From NCBI RefSeq assembly GCF_030369615.1, contig NZ_CP128494.1, positions 1,197,501 to 1,261,500 of the forward strand: DNA of 64,000 nt, read 5' to 3'. This stretch comes from Geobacillus stearothermophilus ATCC 12980. GTDB lineage: Bacteria; Bacillota; Bacilli; Bacillales; Anoxybacillaceae. Below, in pieces: positions 57,315-64,000 of the stretch; positions within the stretch are counted from its first letter, which is position 1, and each line of letters starts with the position of its first letter. The notes beneath the pieces are model-generated. The model was not told the origin of the DNA. It saw nothing but the letters and a program-made list of their open reading frames with translations, and did no database searches. The position numbers were made by a program, and so were the translations under genes.

Positions 57315-58616
57315 ATGGATGAAAAAACGTTGACGCTTGGGCTGGATGCCCTCTGGGTCATGCTTTCGGCGGTGCTCGTCATCGGCATGCAGGCAGGGTT
57401 TGCTTTGCTTGAGGCCGGATCAACGCGCATGAAAAACTCCGGGCATGTGGCTGGCAAACAAATTTTAAGCTTTGCTATCGCCTCATTGGCGTTTTGGGCG
57501 TTCGGCTTTGCGATTACGTTTGGGGCTGGGAATAGCTTCATCGGGACGGAAGGATGGTTTTTAAAAGAAGGAAAAGGAACGTTTGACTCGTTGTCGTGGG
57601 CGAATGTGCCGCTCGAGCTCAAATTTTTATTCCAGCTCGGCTTTGCCGGCGTGTCGCTGGCCATCGCTTGGGGCGGCTTCGCTGAGCGGGCGAAGCTGTC
57701 TGTTTATTTTCTTTTTGGCACGATTTTTACGATCGCCATTTACCCGGTGATCGGCCATTGGGTGTGGGGCGGCGGCTGGCTCGGGCAACTCGGGATGCAA
57801 GATTTCGCTGGTTCAACCGTTGTCCACTTGCAAGGCGCGATTGCGGCGCTCATCGCCACGGTCTTGCTTGGCCCGCGCATCGGCAAGTTCAATAAAGACA
57901 AGACGCCAAACGTCATTCCGGGGCATAACCAAGTGTATACAGTCATTGGCGGATTGATTTTATGGATCGGCTGGTTCGGCTTTAACGCTGGCAGCACGAT
58001 GGCGGTTGGCGACGGATTTTTCGGCTATGTGGCCTTGACGACGAACTTGGCTGCTGCGGCGGGGGCGGTCGCTGCGATTGTGACGGCGAAAATTTTGGTC
58101 GGCAAAGCGGACATTCCGACGATGGTCAACGGTGTGTTGGCGGCATTGGTTGCCATTACAGCGGCGTGCGCGTTCGTCGAACCGTGGGCGGCGGTCATCA
58201 TCGGTGCAGTGGCGGGATCGTTCACGTTCTGGACGTCCATCTACTTCGAACGCAAAGGGATTGATGATCCAATTTACGCCTTTTCCGTCCACGGCATTGC
58301 CGGCATTATCGGCACGATTTCAACTGGGTTTTTCGCTTCGCCGCGTTTAGTCGAGATCACGGGCATCGGGAAGGCCGGACTGTTTTACGGCGGCGGATTT
58401 GATCAGCTGATTGTGCAAACGGTCGGGGTGCTCGGCGCTGCGGTGTATGTCGCTGCCGTTTCGTTTATCATCTTATATGCCATGAAGAAAACGATCGGAC
58501 TGCGTGTGACGGCGGAACAAGAAATTTCAGGTCTTGATATTAGCGAGCACGGCTCTTATGGCTATCCGGAACAGCTCGATCCCGCGTATCAGCCGAAGAC
58601 AGCTGCCCAGCAATAG
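57315..58616 (+). CDS. amtB: Ammonium transporter, Amt/NrgA family
   Basis: 433 residues with 11 predicted membrane segments. Landmarks: MLSAVLVIGMQAGFALLEAG at the start, GGGWLGQLGMQDFAGSTVVH (first pore His), and FSVHGIAGIIGTI (second His). ATG 57315 is chosen for its spacing from AAAGGGGG. It imports ammonium under nitrogen limitation. The usual partner glnK (PII) does not follow; instead a GlnD-like nucleotidyltransferase gene starts 26 bp later. Confidence 0.95.
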   Translation: MDEKTLTLGLDALWVMLSAVLVIGMQAGFALLEAGSTRMKNSGHVAGKQILSFAIASLAFWAFGFAITFGAGNSFIGTEGWFLKEGKGTFDSLSWANVPLELKFLFQLGFAGVSLAIAWGGFAERAKLSVYFLFGTIFTIAIYPVIGHWVWGGGWLGQLGMQDFAGSTVVHLQGAIAALIATVLLGPRIGKFNKDKTPNVIPGHNQVYTVIGGLILWIGWFGFNAGSTMAVGDGFFGYVALTTNLAAAAGAVAAIVTAKILVGKADIPTMVNGVLAALVAITAACAFVEPWAAVIIGAVAGSFTFWTSIYFERKGIDDPIYAFSVHGIAGIIGTISTGFFASPRLVEITGIGKAGLFYGGGFDQLIVQTVGVLGAAVYVAAVSFIILYAMKKTIGLRVTAEQEISGLDISEHGSYGYPEQLDPAYQPKTAAQQ

Positions 58617-58642
58617 CCAAGGGGGAAAAGGAGGTGGAATCG

Positions 58643-59686
58643 TTGGCGGAAAAGGTGGCCGAACGGCTAAGTGCAGCCGAGTCGGCCGCCGAACTTCGTT
58701 TTTGTCATGATGAACTGGCGCGTGAACTGCGGCGCTGTTTGACGCTTGAACAAATGGAGCAGCTTGCAAGCGACATCGTTTGTGTGCATGAAGCCATCCT
58801 TCGCCGCGCGTTTTTCCTTGCGGAGCGGGAGACGATGAAACAGTCGGTCGGCATTCGTCCCTCGGCGTGGTGCTGGTATGTGATGGGAAGCATCGGCCGG
58901 CGTGAGCCGACGATCTGGACGGATCAGGATCACGGCGTTTTATTCGACTGTCCCGAGGAAGTGGAGGCGGATTGTTATGAATTCATCCGCCATATGGCGG
59001 CGATTGGGGTGGACATGTTGCATGAGGCTGGGTATCCGTACTGCTCCGGTTACGTGATGGCGACGAACAAGCGGTGGGCGCAGTCGGTCCGCGGTTGGGA
59101 GCAACAACTTTCTTCCTATTTCGAAAGCGGGTGGCCGAACGACATTCGTTTTTTGTTGATCGCGATGGATATGCGTCCGCTTTATGGCGAGCTGAGATTG
59201 GCTGAGGAGGGCAGGAGGATGTTGTTTTCAGCGGTGGCCAAACGGCCGCCGCTGTTGGCGCGCATGGGGGAGCACGTTCAATTCCCTCCGGTTCCGCTCG
59301 GTTGGCTGGGTAACGTGCAAACGGAGCGATGGGGGCCGCATAGTGGGGCCGTTCATATGAAACAAAGCGGCTACGTGCAACTCGCCAACGCCTTAAAATG
59401 GTTAGCCTGTTTTGCTCAAGTCCCAGCGGCGGACACGGCAGAGCGGCGGCGGGCGCTTGAGGCGGCGGGCGTATTGACGGCACCGCTTTCCACCGCCGTT
59501 GGCGAGGCGCTGTCTGTTTACTATTCGATTCGTCTCAAGTACAGCACCGAGGCGAGGGATGGTCGTGAATATGTGTTATGGCGGACGCTTGAGCGGACAG
59601 AGCAAAAGCAGCTGAAGCAAGCGATGCGCACCGCAAAACGGTTGCAGCGCTTTGTCGCCCGGCAGGTGGCTCGCATTCATGCATGA
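58643..59686 (+). CDS. DUF294 (GlnD-like) nucleotidyltransferase
   Basis: 347 residues from TTG 58643, 8 bp after AAAGGAGG (GTG 58634 overlaps that site). The nucleotidyltransferase signature is MGSIGRREPTIWTDQDHGVL (about 84-103), with GS, then D-x-D as in GlnD and DUF294 proteins. The C-terminal helical part (about 215-345) fits the DUF294 C-terminal domain. No CBS or cNMP domain precedes it, unlike many relatives. It probably transfers nucleotides to a protein or small molecule; target unknown. It is in line with amtB and overlaps the exonuclease gene. Confidence 0.85.
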   Translation: MAEKVAERLSAAESAAELRFCHDELARELRRCLTLEQMEQLASDIVCVHEAILRRAFFLAERETMKQSVGIRPSAWCWYVMGSIGRREPTIWTDQDHGVLFDCPEEVEADCYEFIRHMAAIGVDMLHEAGYPYCSGYVMATNKRWAQSVRGWEQQLSSYFESGWPNDIRFLLIAMDMRPLYGELRLAEEGRRMLFSAVAKRPPLLARMGEHVQFPPVPLGWLGNVQTERWGPHSGAVHMKQSGYVQLANALKWLACFAQVPAADTAERRRALEAAGVLTAPLSTAVGEALSVYYSIRLKYSTEARDGREYVLWRTLERTEQKQLKQAMRTAKRLQRFVARQVARIHA

Positions 59687-60407
59687 GCGGCACCGTTTTT
59701 GGCAGCGGGCGCTCCGCTTGTTGTCGCTTGGCGTTCCGCGCGAGGCATCATCCGCCTTATTTGGGCATGACCATTCGCTGCAACAGGAAACATGGCTTCG
59801 CTCGCTGCAAAAGGAAAAACAGCACATCATCAATTGGCATGACCGTTTGACTGACATCCCGTTTGTCATCATCGATATGGAAACGACCGGCTTTTCCCCG
59901 GAGCAAGGCGATGAAATTTTGGCCATGGCGGCAGCGAAAACGGTCGGAGGAGCCGTGACCGATATGTACATGACGCTCGTCAAGCCGGAAAAGCCGATCC
60001 CGCAACACATCTCCGCCTTGACCGGCATTGAGGCGAAGGATGTGGTGTTCGCTCCGCCGCTTGCCGAGGCGCTGCGCACGTTTGTGCCGTTTATTGCCAC
60101 AGGCGTTTTAGTCGGCTATCATATCGGCCATGATTTGGCGTTTTTGCGCCATGCCCTTTGGCGCCATTATCGGCAAAAATGGAGCGGACGATTTCTTGAC
60201 TTGCAGCCGATGATGACGCTGATCGGCCATTCGTGCCCGACGTTTGACGATGCGTTAGCTTGTTACGGCATCTGTTGCCCGCGCCGCCATACGGCGGATG
60301 GCGACGTCGAAGCGATGGCAAAGCTATGGGCGATTTTGCTCGATGAATTCCGCCAGCGCGGCATCGACACGCTGCATGATCTGTACGCCGCGCTCAGCCG
60401 CCACTGA
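59679..60407 (+). CDS. DEDDh 3'-5' exonuclease (DnaQ-like)
   Basis: 242 residues from ATG 59679, overlapping the previous stop by 8 bp. Exo I motif VIIDMETTGF (about 75), exo II VGYHIGHDLAFLRH, and exo III HTADGDVEAM: the full DEDDh set. The N-terminal ~65 residues are a helical extension with charged residues. It resembles the exonuclease often paired with DUF294 nucleotidyltransferases. Substrate (DNA or RNA) is not shown by the sequence. Confidence 0.88.
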   Translation: MHERHRFWQRALRLLSLGVPREASSALFGHDHSLQQETWLRSLQKEKQHIINWHDRLTDIPFVIIDMETTGFSPEQGDEILAMAAAKTVGGAVTDMYMTLVKPEKPIPQHISALTGIEAKDVVFAPPLAEALRTFVPFIATGVLVGYHIGHDLAFLRHALWRHYRQKWSGRFLDLQPMMTLIGHSCPTFDDALACYGICCPRRHTADGDVEAMAKLWAILLDEFRQRGIDTLHDLYAALSRH

Positions 60408-60447
60408 CGCTCCTAGGCAGGGCAGAGGACTGGAAGGTTGGTGGAGA

Positions 60448-60555
60448 ATGGTCATTGTTCGCCAAGCGATCGAGTTCGCCGTGAACAAAGAGTTGATTTT
60501 ACAGGATCAATGTCGTTTTGGCCTAGGGCATCGGCTGAACGAAAAAAAGCGCTAA
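60448..60555 (+). CDS. Possible 35-residue peptide
   Basis: MVIVRQAIEFAVNKELILQD QCRFGLGHRLNEKKR in two blocks, preceded by GGTGGAGA. The stop codon falls inside the terminator stem at 60542. It could be a small protein at the end of the amtB operon or chance; I have no family match. Confidence 0.3.
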   Translation: MVIVRQAIEFAVNKELILQDQCRFGLGHRLNEKKR

Positions 60556-60571
60556 GTTTGGCGCTTTTTTT
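60542..60571 (+). terminator. Terminator of the amtB operon region
   Basis: AAAAAAGCGC (60542-60551) pairs with GCGCTTTTTT (60561-60570). It works on both strands and also ends the convergent PCYCGC gene. Confidence 0.85.
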
Positions 60572-60578
60572 GCTGGTA

Positions 60579-61067
60579 TTAGAGCGGTTTGGTCGGCGTC
60601 GGTTCGGCGTAGCCTTCTTTATATTTTTCATCGATCATATGCCGAATGTCTTTGATCGATTTCCCTTGATCGTAAGCGGCGATCGATTCAGCGGCGATCT
60701 CCAAGCAGACGCCGCATTTGGTCGCATGATCATCCCAGACGACCGAGCCGTCTTCTTTAGTTTCATAGACAAAGCAGTCATAACTGTTCTTATGGCCAGC
60801 TGATTGCCCGCAGCCGCAATAGCAAGGGATATTCTCAAGCAGCTCGCGGTGTTCAGCAGCCTGTTGGTACAAGACCGCCATCTCTTCTTCAAACGCGCTC
60901 AAAAAGCTTGGCAAATGCTCGATCGATTTTGTTGTTTCGCGAATATCGCCAGTGGCGGTTTTCGTTATATGCGAATGGCTTTGTTCTTGGCTGTTGCCAT
61001 CTGCGCATCCTGACAGAAGAACGCTAAACGACAACATACATGCCGCCATCCATACTGGACGTCTCAA
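60579..61067 (-). CDS. PCYCGC-motif lipoprotein
   Basis: 162 residues. Lipobox VLLSGC (Cys21), a His-containing linker, and then the family hallmark IPCYCGCGQSAGHKNSYDCF (about 80-99), followed by DDHATKCGVCLEIA. The conserved cysteines and histidine suggest metal or cluster binding at the outer membrane face. Function unknown. Monocistronic. Confidence 0.9.
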   Translation of the reverse strand: MRRPVWMAACMLSFSVLLSGCADGNSQEQSHSHITKTATGDIRETTKSIEHLPSFLSAFEEEMAVLYQQAAEHRELLENIPCYCGCGQSAGHKNSYDCFVYETKEDGSVVWDDHATKCGVCLEIAAESIAAYDQGKSIKDIRHMIDEKYKEGYAEPTPTKPL

Positions 61068-61279
61068 ATTTCTTCTTCCTTTCTTTTTGGTCGTTTCCTG
61101 GCTCGGTTATTGACAGTTTGAATGTATCATACTTTGTCTTGGGCGGCAACCATCTTGTAGCTAGGCGCGCTGCGCTCACCATTCCAGCATAAAAATGACT
61201 GATCAAGGCAGTGCGTTTTCATAAGAAAAAAAGAAGACGATGCAAAGGAAGAAGAGGCTTTGCATCGCCTTTCACTGCA

Positions 61280-62251
61280 TTACTGGCCTTGCAGAAAATA
61301 TTTTTCAATATCATCCAACATCAAGTGGGCCGCAAGTACTCCGCCAGCCGTGTTCCAAATCGTGTCGCTCACTTTGTACACCTTGCCTTGTTTCGCGACG
61401 TTTAAGTTTTGAAAGAGTGGGTCGTTGATCCATTCTTTTTCAAGTTCGCTCGCTTTGCCGTCCCCCGTCTCATATGTAAAGTAGAACAGGATGTCGCCAT
61501 CCATTGCTGGAATGCGTTCTTTCGTCACGCCGGTTTCCGCAAAGTCGTTTACGTTTTGCGATTCCGGGCGGGCGAAGCCAAGTTGATCCAAAATGACGCC
61601 GGAGAACGAGTCTTTATGGTAAATGCGCACGTCACCGGCCATAAAGCGGACGATCGAGACTTTCATGTTTAACTTGTCGCCGAGTTTTGCTTTTAAGTCT
61701 TCAATGCGTTTGTCATATTCAGCAATGATTTGTTTCCCTTTTTCCTCTTGGTTCACAGCTTTCGCATACAGCATAAAGTTGTCTTTCCAGTTGCCGCGCA
61801 GCGTTTCTGAGAACACGGTCGGGGCGATTTGTTTCAGTTGTTCGTAAATTTTTTCATGGCGCATTTTGTTGCCGATGATCAAATCCGGTTTCAAGGCGTC
61901 GATCGCTTCCACGTTCGGCTCTGACTCCAAACCGAGCTCTTTGACGCCTTCCATTTTATCTTTAATATGGTCGTACCACGGATCGCCCGTCCACGATTTG
62001 ACGGCGCCGACCGGCTTTATGCCTAGCGCCAGCAACGCTTCTGTTCCTTCGTTCGTCAAAATGACGACCCGTTTGGGTGTTCCTTTGATTTCGGTCGGGC
62101 CCATGGCGTGTTCGACCGTGTAGCTCACTTCCGCTTTCGCCCCATTGTTTTCCGCTGGTTTGGCTGTTTCTTCCTGTTTTCCGCCGCAGCCCGCGAGAAG
62201 CAGGAGAGAAAGAATGAAGGCGGAAAAAAGGGTGAGATGTCGTGATTTCAC
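61280..62251 (-). CDS. Iron-siderophore-binding lipoprotein (YfiY/FeuA type)
   Basis: 323 residues from GTG 62251, which follows AAGGGGGG. Signal with lipobox LLLLAGCG (Cys about 22), then a type III solute-binding fold: RVVILTNEGTEALLALGIKP, IDALKPDLIIGNKMRHEKIY, and the end VSDTIWNTAGGVLAAHLMLD. It binds a ferric siderophore outside the cell. Three Fur boxes lie upstream. Its matching permease and ATPase genes, divergent, are broken by deletion, so it may now use another importer's channel. Confidence 0.9.
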   Translation of the reverse strand: MKSRHLTLFSAFILSLLLLAGCGGKQEETAKPAENNGAKAEVSYTVEHAMGPTEIKGTPKRVVILTNEGTEALLALGIKPVGAVKSWTGDPWYDHIKDKMEGVKELGLESEPNVEAIDALKPDLIIGNKMRHEKIYEQLKQIAPTVFSETLRGNWKDNFMLYAKAVNQEEKGKQIIAEYDKRIEDLKAKLGDKLNMKVSIVRFMAGDVRIYHKDSFSGVILDQLGFARPESQNVNDFAETGVTKERIPAMDGDILFYFTYETGDGKASELEKEWINDPLFQNLNVAKQGKVYKVSDTIWNTAGGVLAAHLMLDDIEKYFLQGQ

Positions 62252-62274
62252 TAGCCAATCCCCCCCTTTGTATT

Positions 62275-62293
62275 TGATAATGAATTTCATTTA
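62275..62293 (-). promoter_or_regulatory. Fur box A
   Basis: TGATAATGAATTTCATTTA, a near-symmetric Fur site about 25 bp before the start of the siderophore-binding protein gene. Confidence 0.7.
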
Positions 62294-62310
62294 CGTTGAT
62301 AAATAAATAA

Positions 62311-62330
62311 GATTGAGAATCATTGTCAAC
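62311..62330. promoter_or_regulatory. Fur box B
   Basis: GATTGAGAATCATTGTCAAC, similar to GATAATGATAATCATTATC, in the middle of the divergent region. Confidence 0.65.
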
Positions 62331-62367
62331 TATAAATAAAAAATCATAAGAAAATGCGAAAAAAATA

Positions 62368-62390
62368 TTGACGATGAGATTCATTATCAA
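62368..62390 (+). promoter_or_regulatory. Fur box C
   Basis: A dyad of 23 bp: TTGACGATGAG, one central base, then TTCATTATCAA. It sits before the disrupted permease start at 62441 and should control the plus-strand operon. Confidence 0.75.
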
Positions 62391-62440
62391 ATAGACTTGA
62401 CGATAGAGATATAGAGAATGAAGCAAGGGAGATCTCAGAG

Positions 62441-63198
62441 ATGCTGGCGACAAACCGTCAAAAAATGGTTGGCCTTATCGGTTTGCTGATTGTGCTGCTT
62501 GCCGCCATGTGGATGAGCATCGTTTGCGGATATACCGATACGAGTTGGCGGCAGGCGGCGCTGTCTTGCTTGATGGAAAAGAGATTGCCAAGCAGCCGAC
62601 CAAGGAAATCGCCCGCCGTTTGGCCATTTTGCCGCAGTCGCCTGTGGCTCCGGAAGGATTGACGGTCCTTCAGCTCGTCAAGCAAGGGCGTTACCCATAT
62701 CAAACGTGGCTCAAGCAATGGAGCGACGAAGATGAGCGCGCCGTTGCGCGCGCTTTGTCAGCAACAGGACTGACAGAGCTTGCCGAGCGGCCGGTTGATT
62801 CGCTGTCCGGCGGCCAGCGCCAGCGCGCATGGATTGCCATGACGCTGGCGCAAGAAACGGACATCATCTTGCTTGACGAGCCGACCACTTACTTAGATTT
62901 GGCGCATCAAATTGATATTTTGGATTTATTGTTCGAACTCAATGCAACAGAACAGCGGACGATCGTCATGGTGCTTCACGATTTAAATTTGGCGTGCCGC
63001 TATGCGCATCATCTCGTCGCCATTCGCAACAAAACGGTGTACGCCGAAGGGAAGCCGGAGGATGTCATTTCCCACCAGCTCGTGAAAGATGTGTTCCAAA
63101 TGGACTGTCAAATTACGTACGATCCGCTCTTTGGCACTCCGCTTTGCATTCCGTACGGCAAAGGGCGGCGCATTCTACAGAAAGAAGGCGTATCGTGA
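62441..63198 (+). pseudogene. Deletion scar joining FecCD permease start to an ABC ATPase lacking Walker A
   Basis: The reading frame at 62441 (RBS AAGGGAG) encodes ~40 residues of a FecCD permease start ([20 protein letters not shown] then [10 protein letters not shown]). Near 62560 the sequence switches, in another frame, to the middle of a siderophore ATPase: [20 protein letters not shown]. The ATPase keeps its Q-loop (LPQS), signature [18 protein letters not shown], Walker [14 protein letters not shown] and H-loop VLHD, but Walker A and ~35 earlier residues are gone. The rest of both permeases is deleted too. Not functional as a pump. Confidence 0.88.
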
Positions 63199-63935
63199 TG
63201 AGGTTAAGTGAAGAAGAAGTGAAAGCGTTGGAAACGTACCGTTTTTCGAGCGAAGCTGCTGATGTCTCGTCATCGATGTTGTTGGCCCGGCTGCTGAATG
63301 ATGACGGGCAGCTCGCGAAGTATGTGGCGCACGTCCGCGCCGAGATGGGGGCGGCAAACGACGCGGTTGCCGCTTCGATGCTCGTCAAGCGCCTAAGCTT
63401 TTTGGCGCCGATGGCCTTATACGCCATGTCGGTGTGGAACAAGCGGCTTGTGCTCGATCCTGAGCGAATTTGGCTTGATACGGACGGCGAAGGGGAAATG
63501 TGGATGCCGCGCTTTTGCCTTGCGCCGCCGGAAGCGGAGATGTGCGGCATTGAGCGCAGCGGTTGGCGCGAGCAGGCCGTTCGCGACGTGTTCGCCGGCT
63601 TGTTCGCTCCGCTCATCGTCCGGTTGCGGCGCCTGACGCGTGTATCGCCGCTCATCTTATGGGAAAATGTCGCGATTTATGTGTACTGGGTATATGAACG
63701 TTGGCTTGAGGATGAGTCGCTTGCTCCGGTCGCCGACCGGCTGCGCGATGATTTTTATTTCCTTGTTTATGACGCAGACGGCCGCCTGTTTGGCCAAAAA
63801 GACAATCCGCTCCGTCGCTTTTGGAAAGGCGCGAGCGGCATGCAGCGGACAACGTGCTGCCTATACGTGCAAACCAACGGGGGGACATGCTGCCAAACGT
63901 GCCCACTCAAAGCCCGCCAGCGGCAAACCGGGTGA
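63198..63935 (+). CDS. FhuF-like ferric-siderophore reductase
   Basis: 245 residues; its ATG overlaps the stop of the truncated ATPase frame (ATGA). The C-terminal cysteines follow the FhuF pattern C-C-x10-C-x2-C (CCLYVQTNGGTCCQTC, about 222-237), which binds a 2Fe-2S cluster. The rest resembles the FhuF/IucA-IucC C-terminal fold (LILWENVAIYVYWVYERW). It would reduce iron in imported siderophore. Transcription from the Fur-boxed promoter could still reach it across the deletion. Confidence 0.85.
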   Translation: MRLSEEEVKALETYRFSSEAADVSSSMLLARLLNDDGQLAKYVAHVRAEMGAANDAVAASMLVKRLSFLAPMALYAMSVWNKRLVLDPERIWLDTDGEGEMWMPRFCLAPPEAEMCGIERSGWREQAVRDVFAGLFAPLIVRLRRLTRVSPLILWENVAIYVYWVYERWLEDESLAPVADRLRDDFYFLVYDADGRLFGQKDNPLRRFWKGASGMQRTTCCLYVQTNGGTCCQTCPLKARQRQTG

Positions 63936-64000
63936 CCGGAAGGCCGCCGGTGGGCAGTTCCATATTTTTGACAAAATGTTTGCGAAATTTGTTGATTTTT
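63936..64000. other. Window end, no feature recognised
   Basis: 65 bp after the FhuF-like gene. TTGACA at 63968 could be the -35 of a gene beyond the window. Confidence 0.3.

Overview
The window looks like chromosome of a thermophilic Geobacillus (G. kaustophilus / thermoleovorans / stearothermophilus group). The reasons are moderately high GC with GTG and TTG starts behind strong AGGAGG-type ribosome binding sites, Bacillus-type gene sets (cysL-cysJI, gltC-gltAB, czrA-czcD, yclNOPQ, YpiB, YozQ, XpaC-TelA) and decayed IS256, ISL3, IS1634 and probable IS200/IS605 elements. This is recognition from sequence, not a database result.

Layout. 1-3690 is the end of an rRNA operon: the 16S 3' end, a structured spacer without tRNAs, a complete 23S, a 23S-5S spacer with a near-consensus promoter, 5S and a terminator. 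3691-7050 holds transposon-end hairpins, a WYL regulator, a lipoprotein and a broken HelD-like helicase gene. 7050-12620 holds mqo, ypiB, a DadA/ThiO-like oxidase, speD and remnants of two broken genes. 12700-14500 holds a YbjQ protein and the zinc-efflux pair czrA-czcD. 14528-19290 is the sulfite reduction locus (cysL, divergent from cysJI). 19600-23860 is a Fur-controlled catecholate-siderophore (petrobactin-type) importer, yclNOPQ.

23863-32732 is the most accessory-looking part: a repeat-bearing coiled-coil protein, a 1253-residue protein joining a Cas4/RecB-like nuclease to a Dna2/UPF1-like helicase, an unpaired type III-like DNA methyltransferase, two small proteins, and IS debris. 32825-41280 holds an acryloyl-CoA reductase and the glutamate synthase locus (gltC divergent from gltAB). 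41313-46786 holds a PAP2 phosphatase, a second coiled-coil protein built on the same 14-residue repeat scheme, a large DUF2157/GDYXXLXY membrane protein, and a sirtuin-fructosamine kinase operon.

46907-49100 contains an internally deleted ISL3 element directly in front of a DJ-1/PfpI gene, then a junction of two gene fragments (EamA transporter and probable GH38 mannosidase). 49561-57140 holds a CAP-domain secreted protein, an MFS transporter, a TcaA-like protein, a SIMPL protein, XpaC-TelA, a DUF2512 protein, YozQ and two 42-residue ORFs. 57258-60571 is an ammonium transporter behind a perfect TnrA-type box, followed by a DUF294/GlnD-like nucleotidyltransferase and a DEDDh exonuclease. 60579-63935 holds a PCYCGC lipoprotein and a second Fur-controlled siderophore locus whose permease genes and ATPase N-terminus have been deleted.

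The main metabolic themes are sulfur and nitrogen assimilation, two iron-uptake loci (one intact, one broken) and metal efflux. I did not find a clear-cut new multi-gene system. The best candidates for follow-up are the Cas4-Dna2-like protein near the orphan methyltransferase, the paired 42-bp-repeat coiled-coil genes, the promoter in front of 5S rRNA, and the amt-nucleotidyltransferase-exonuclease operon.
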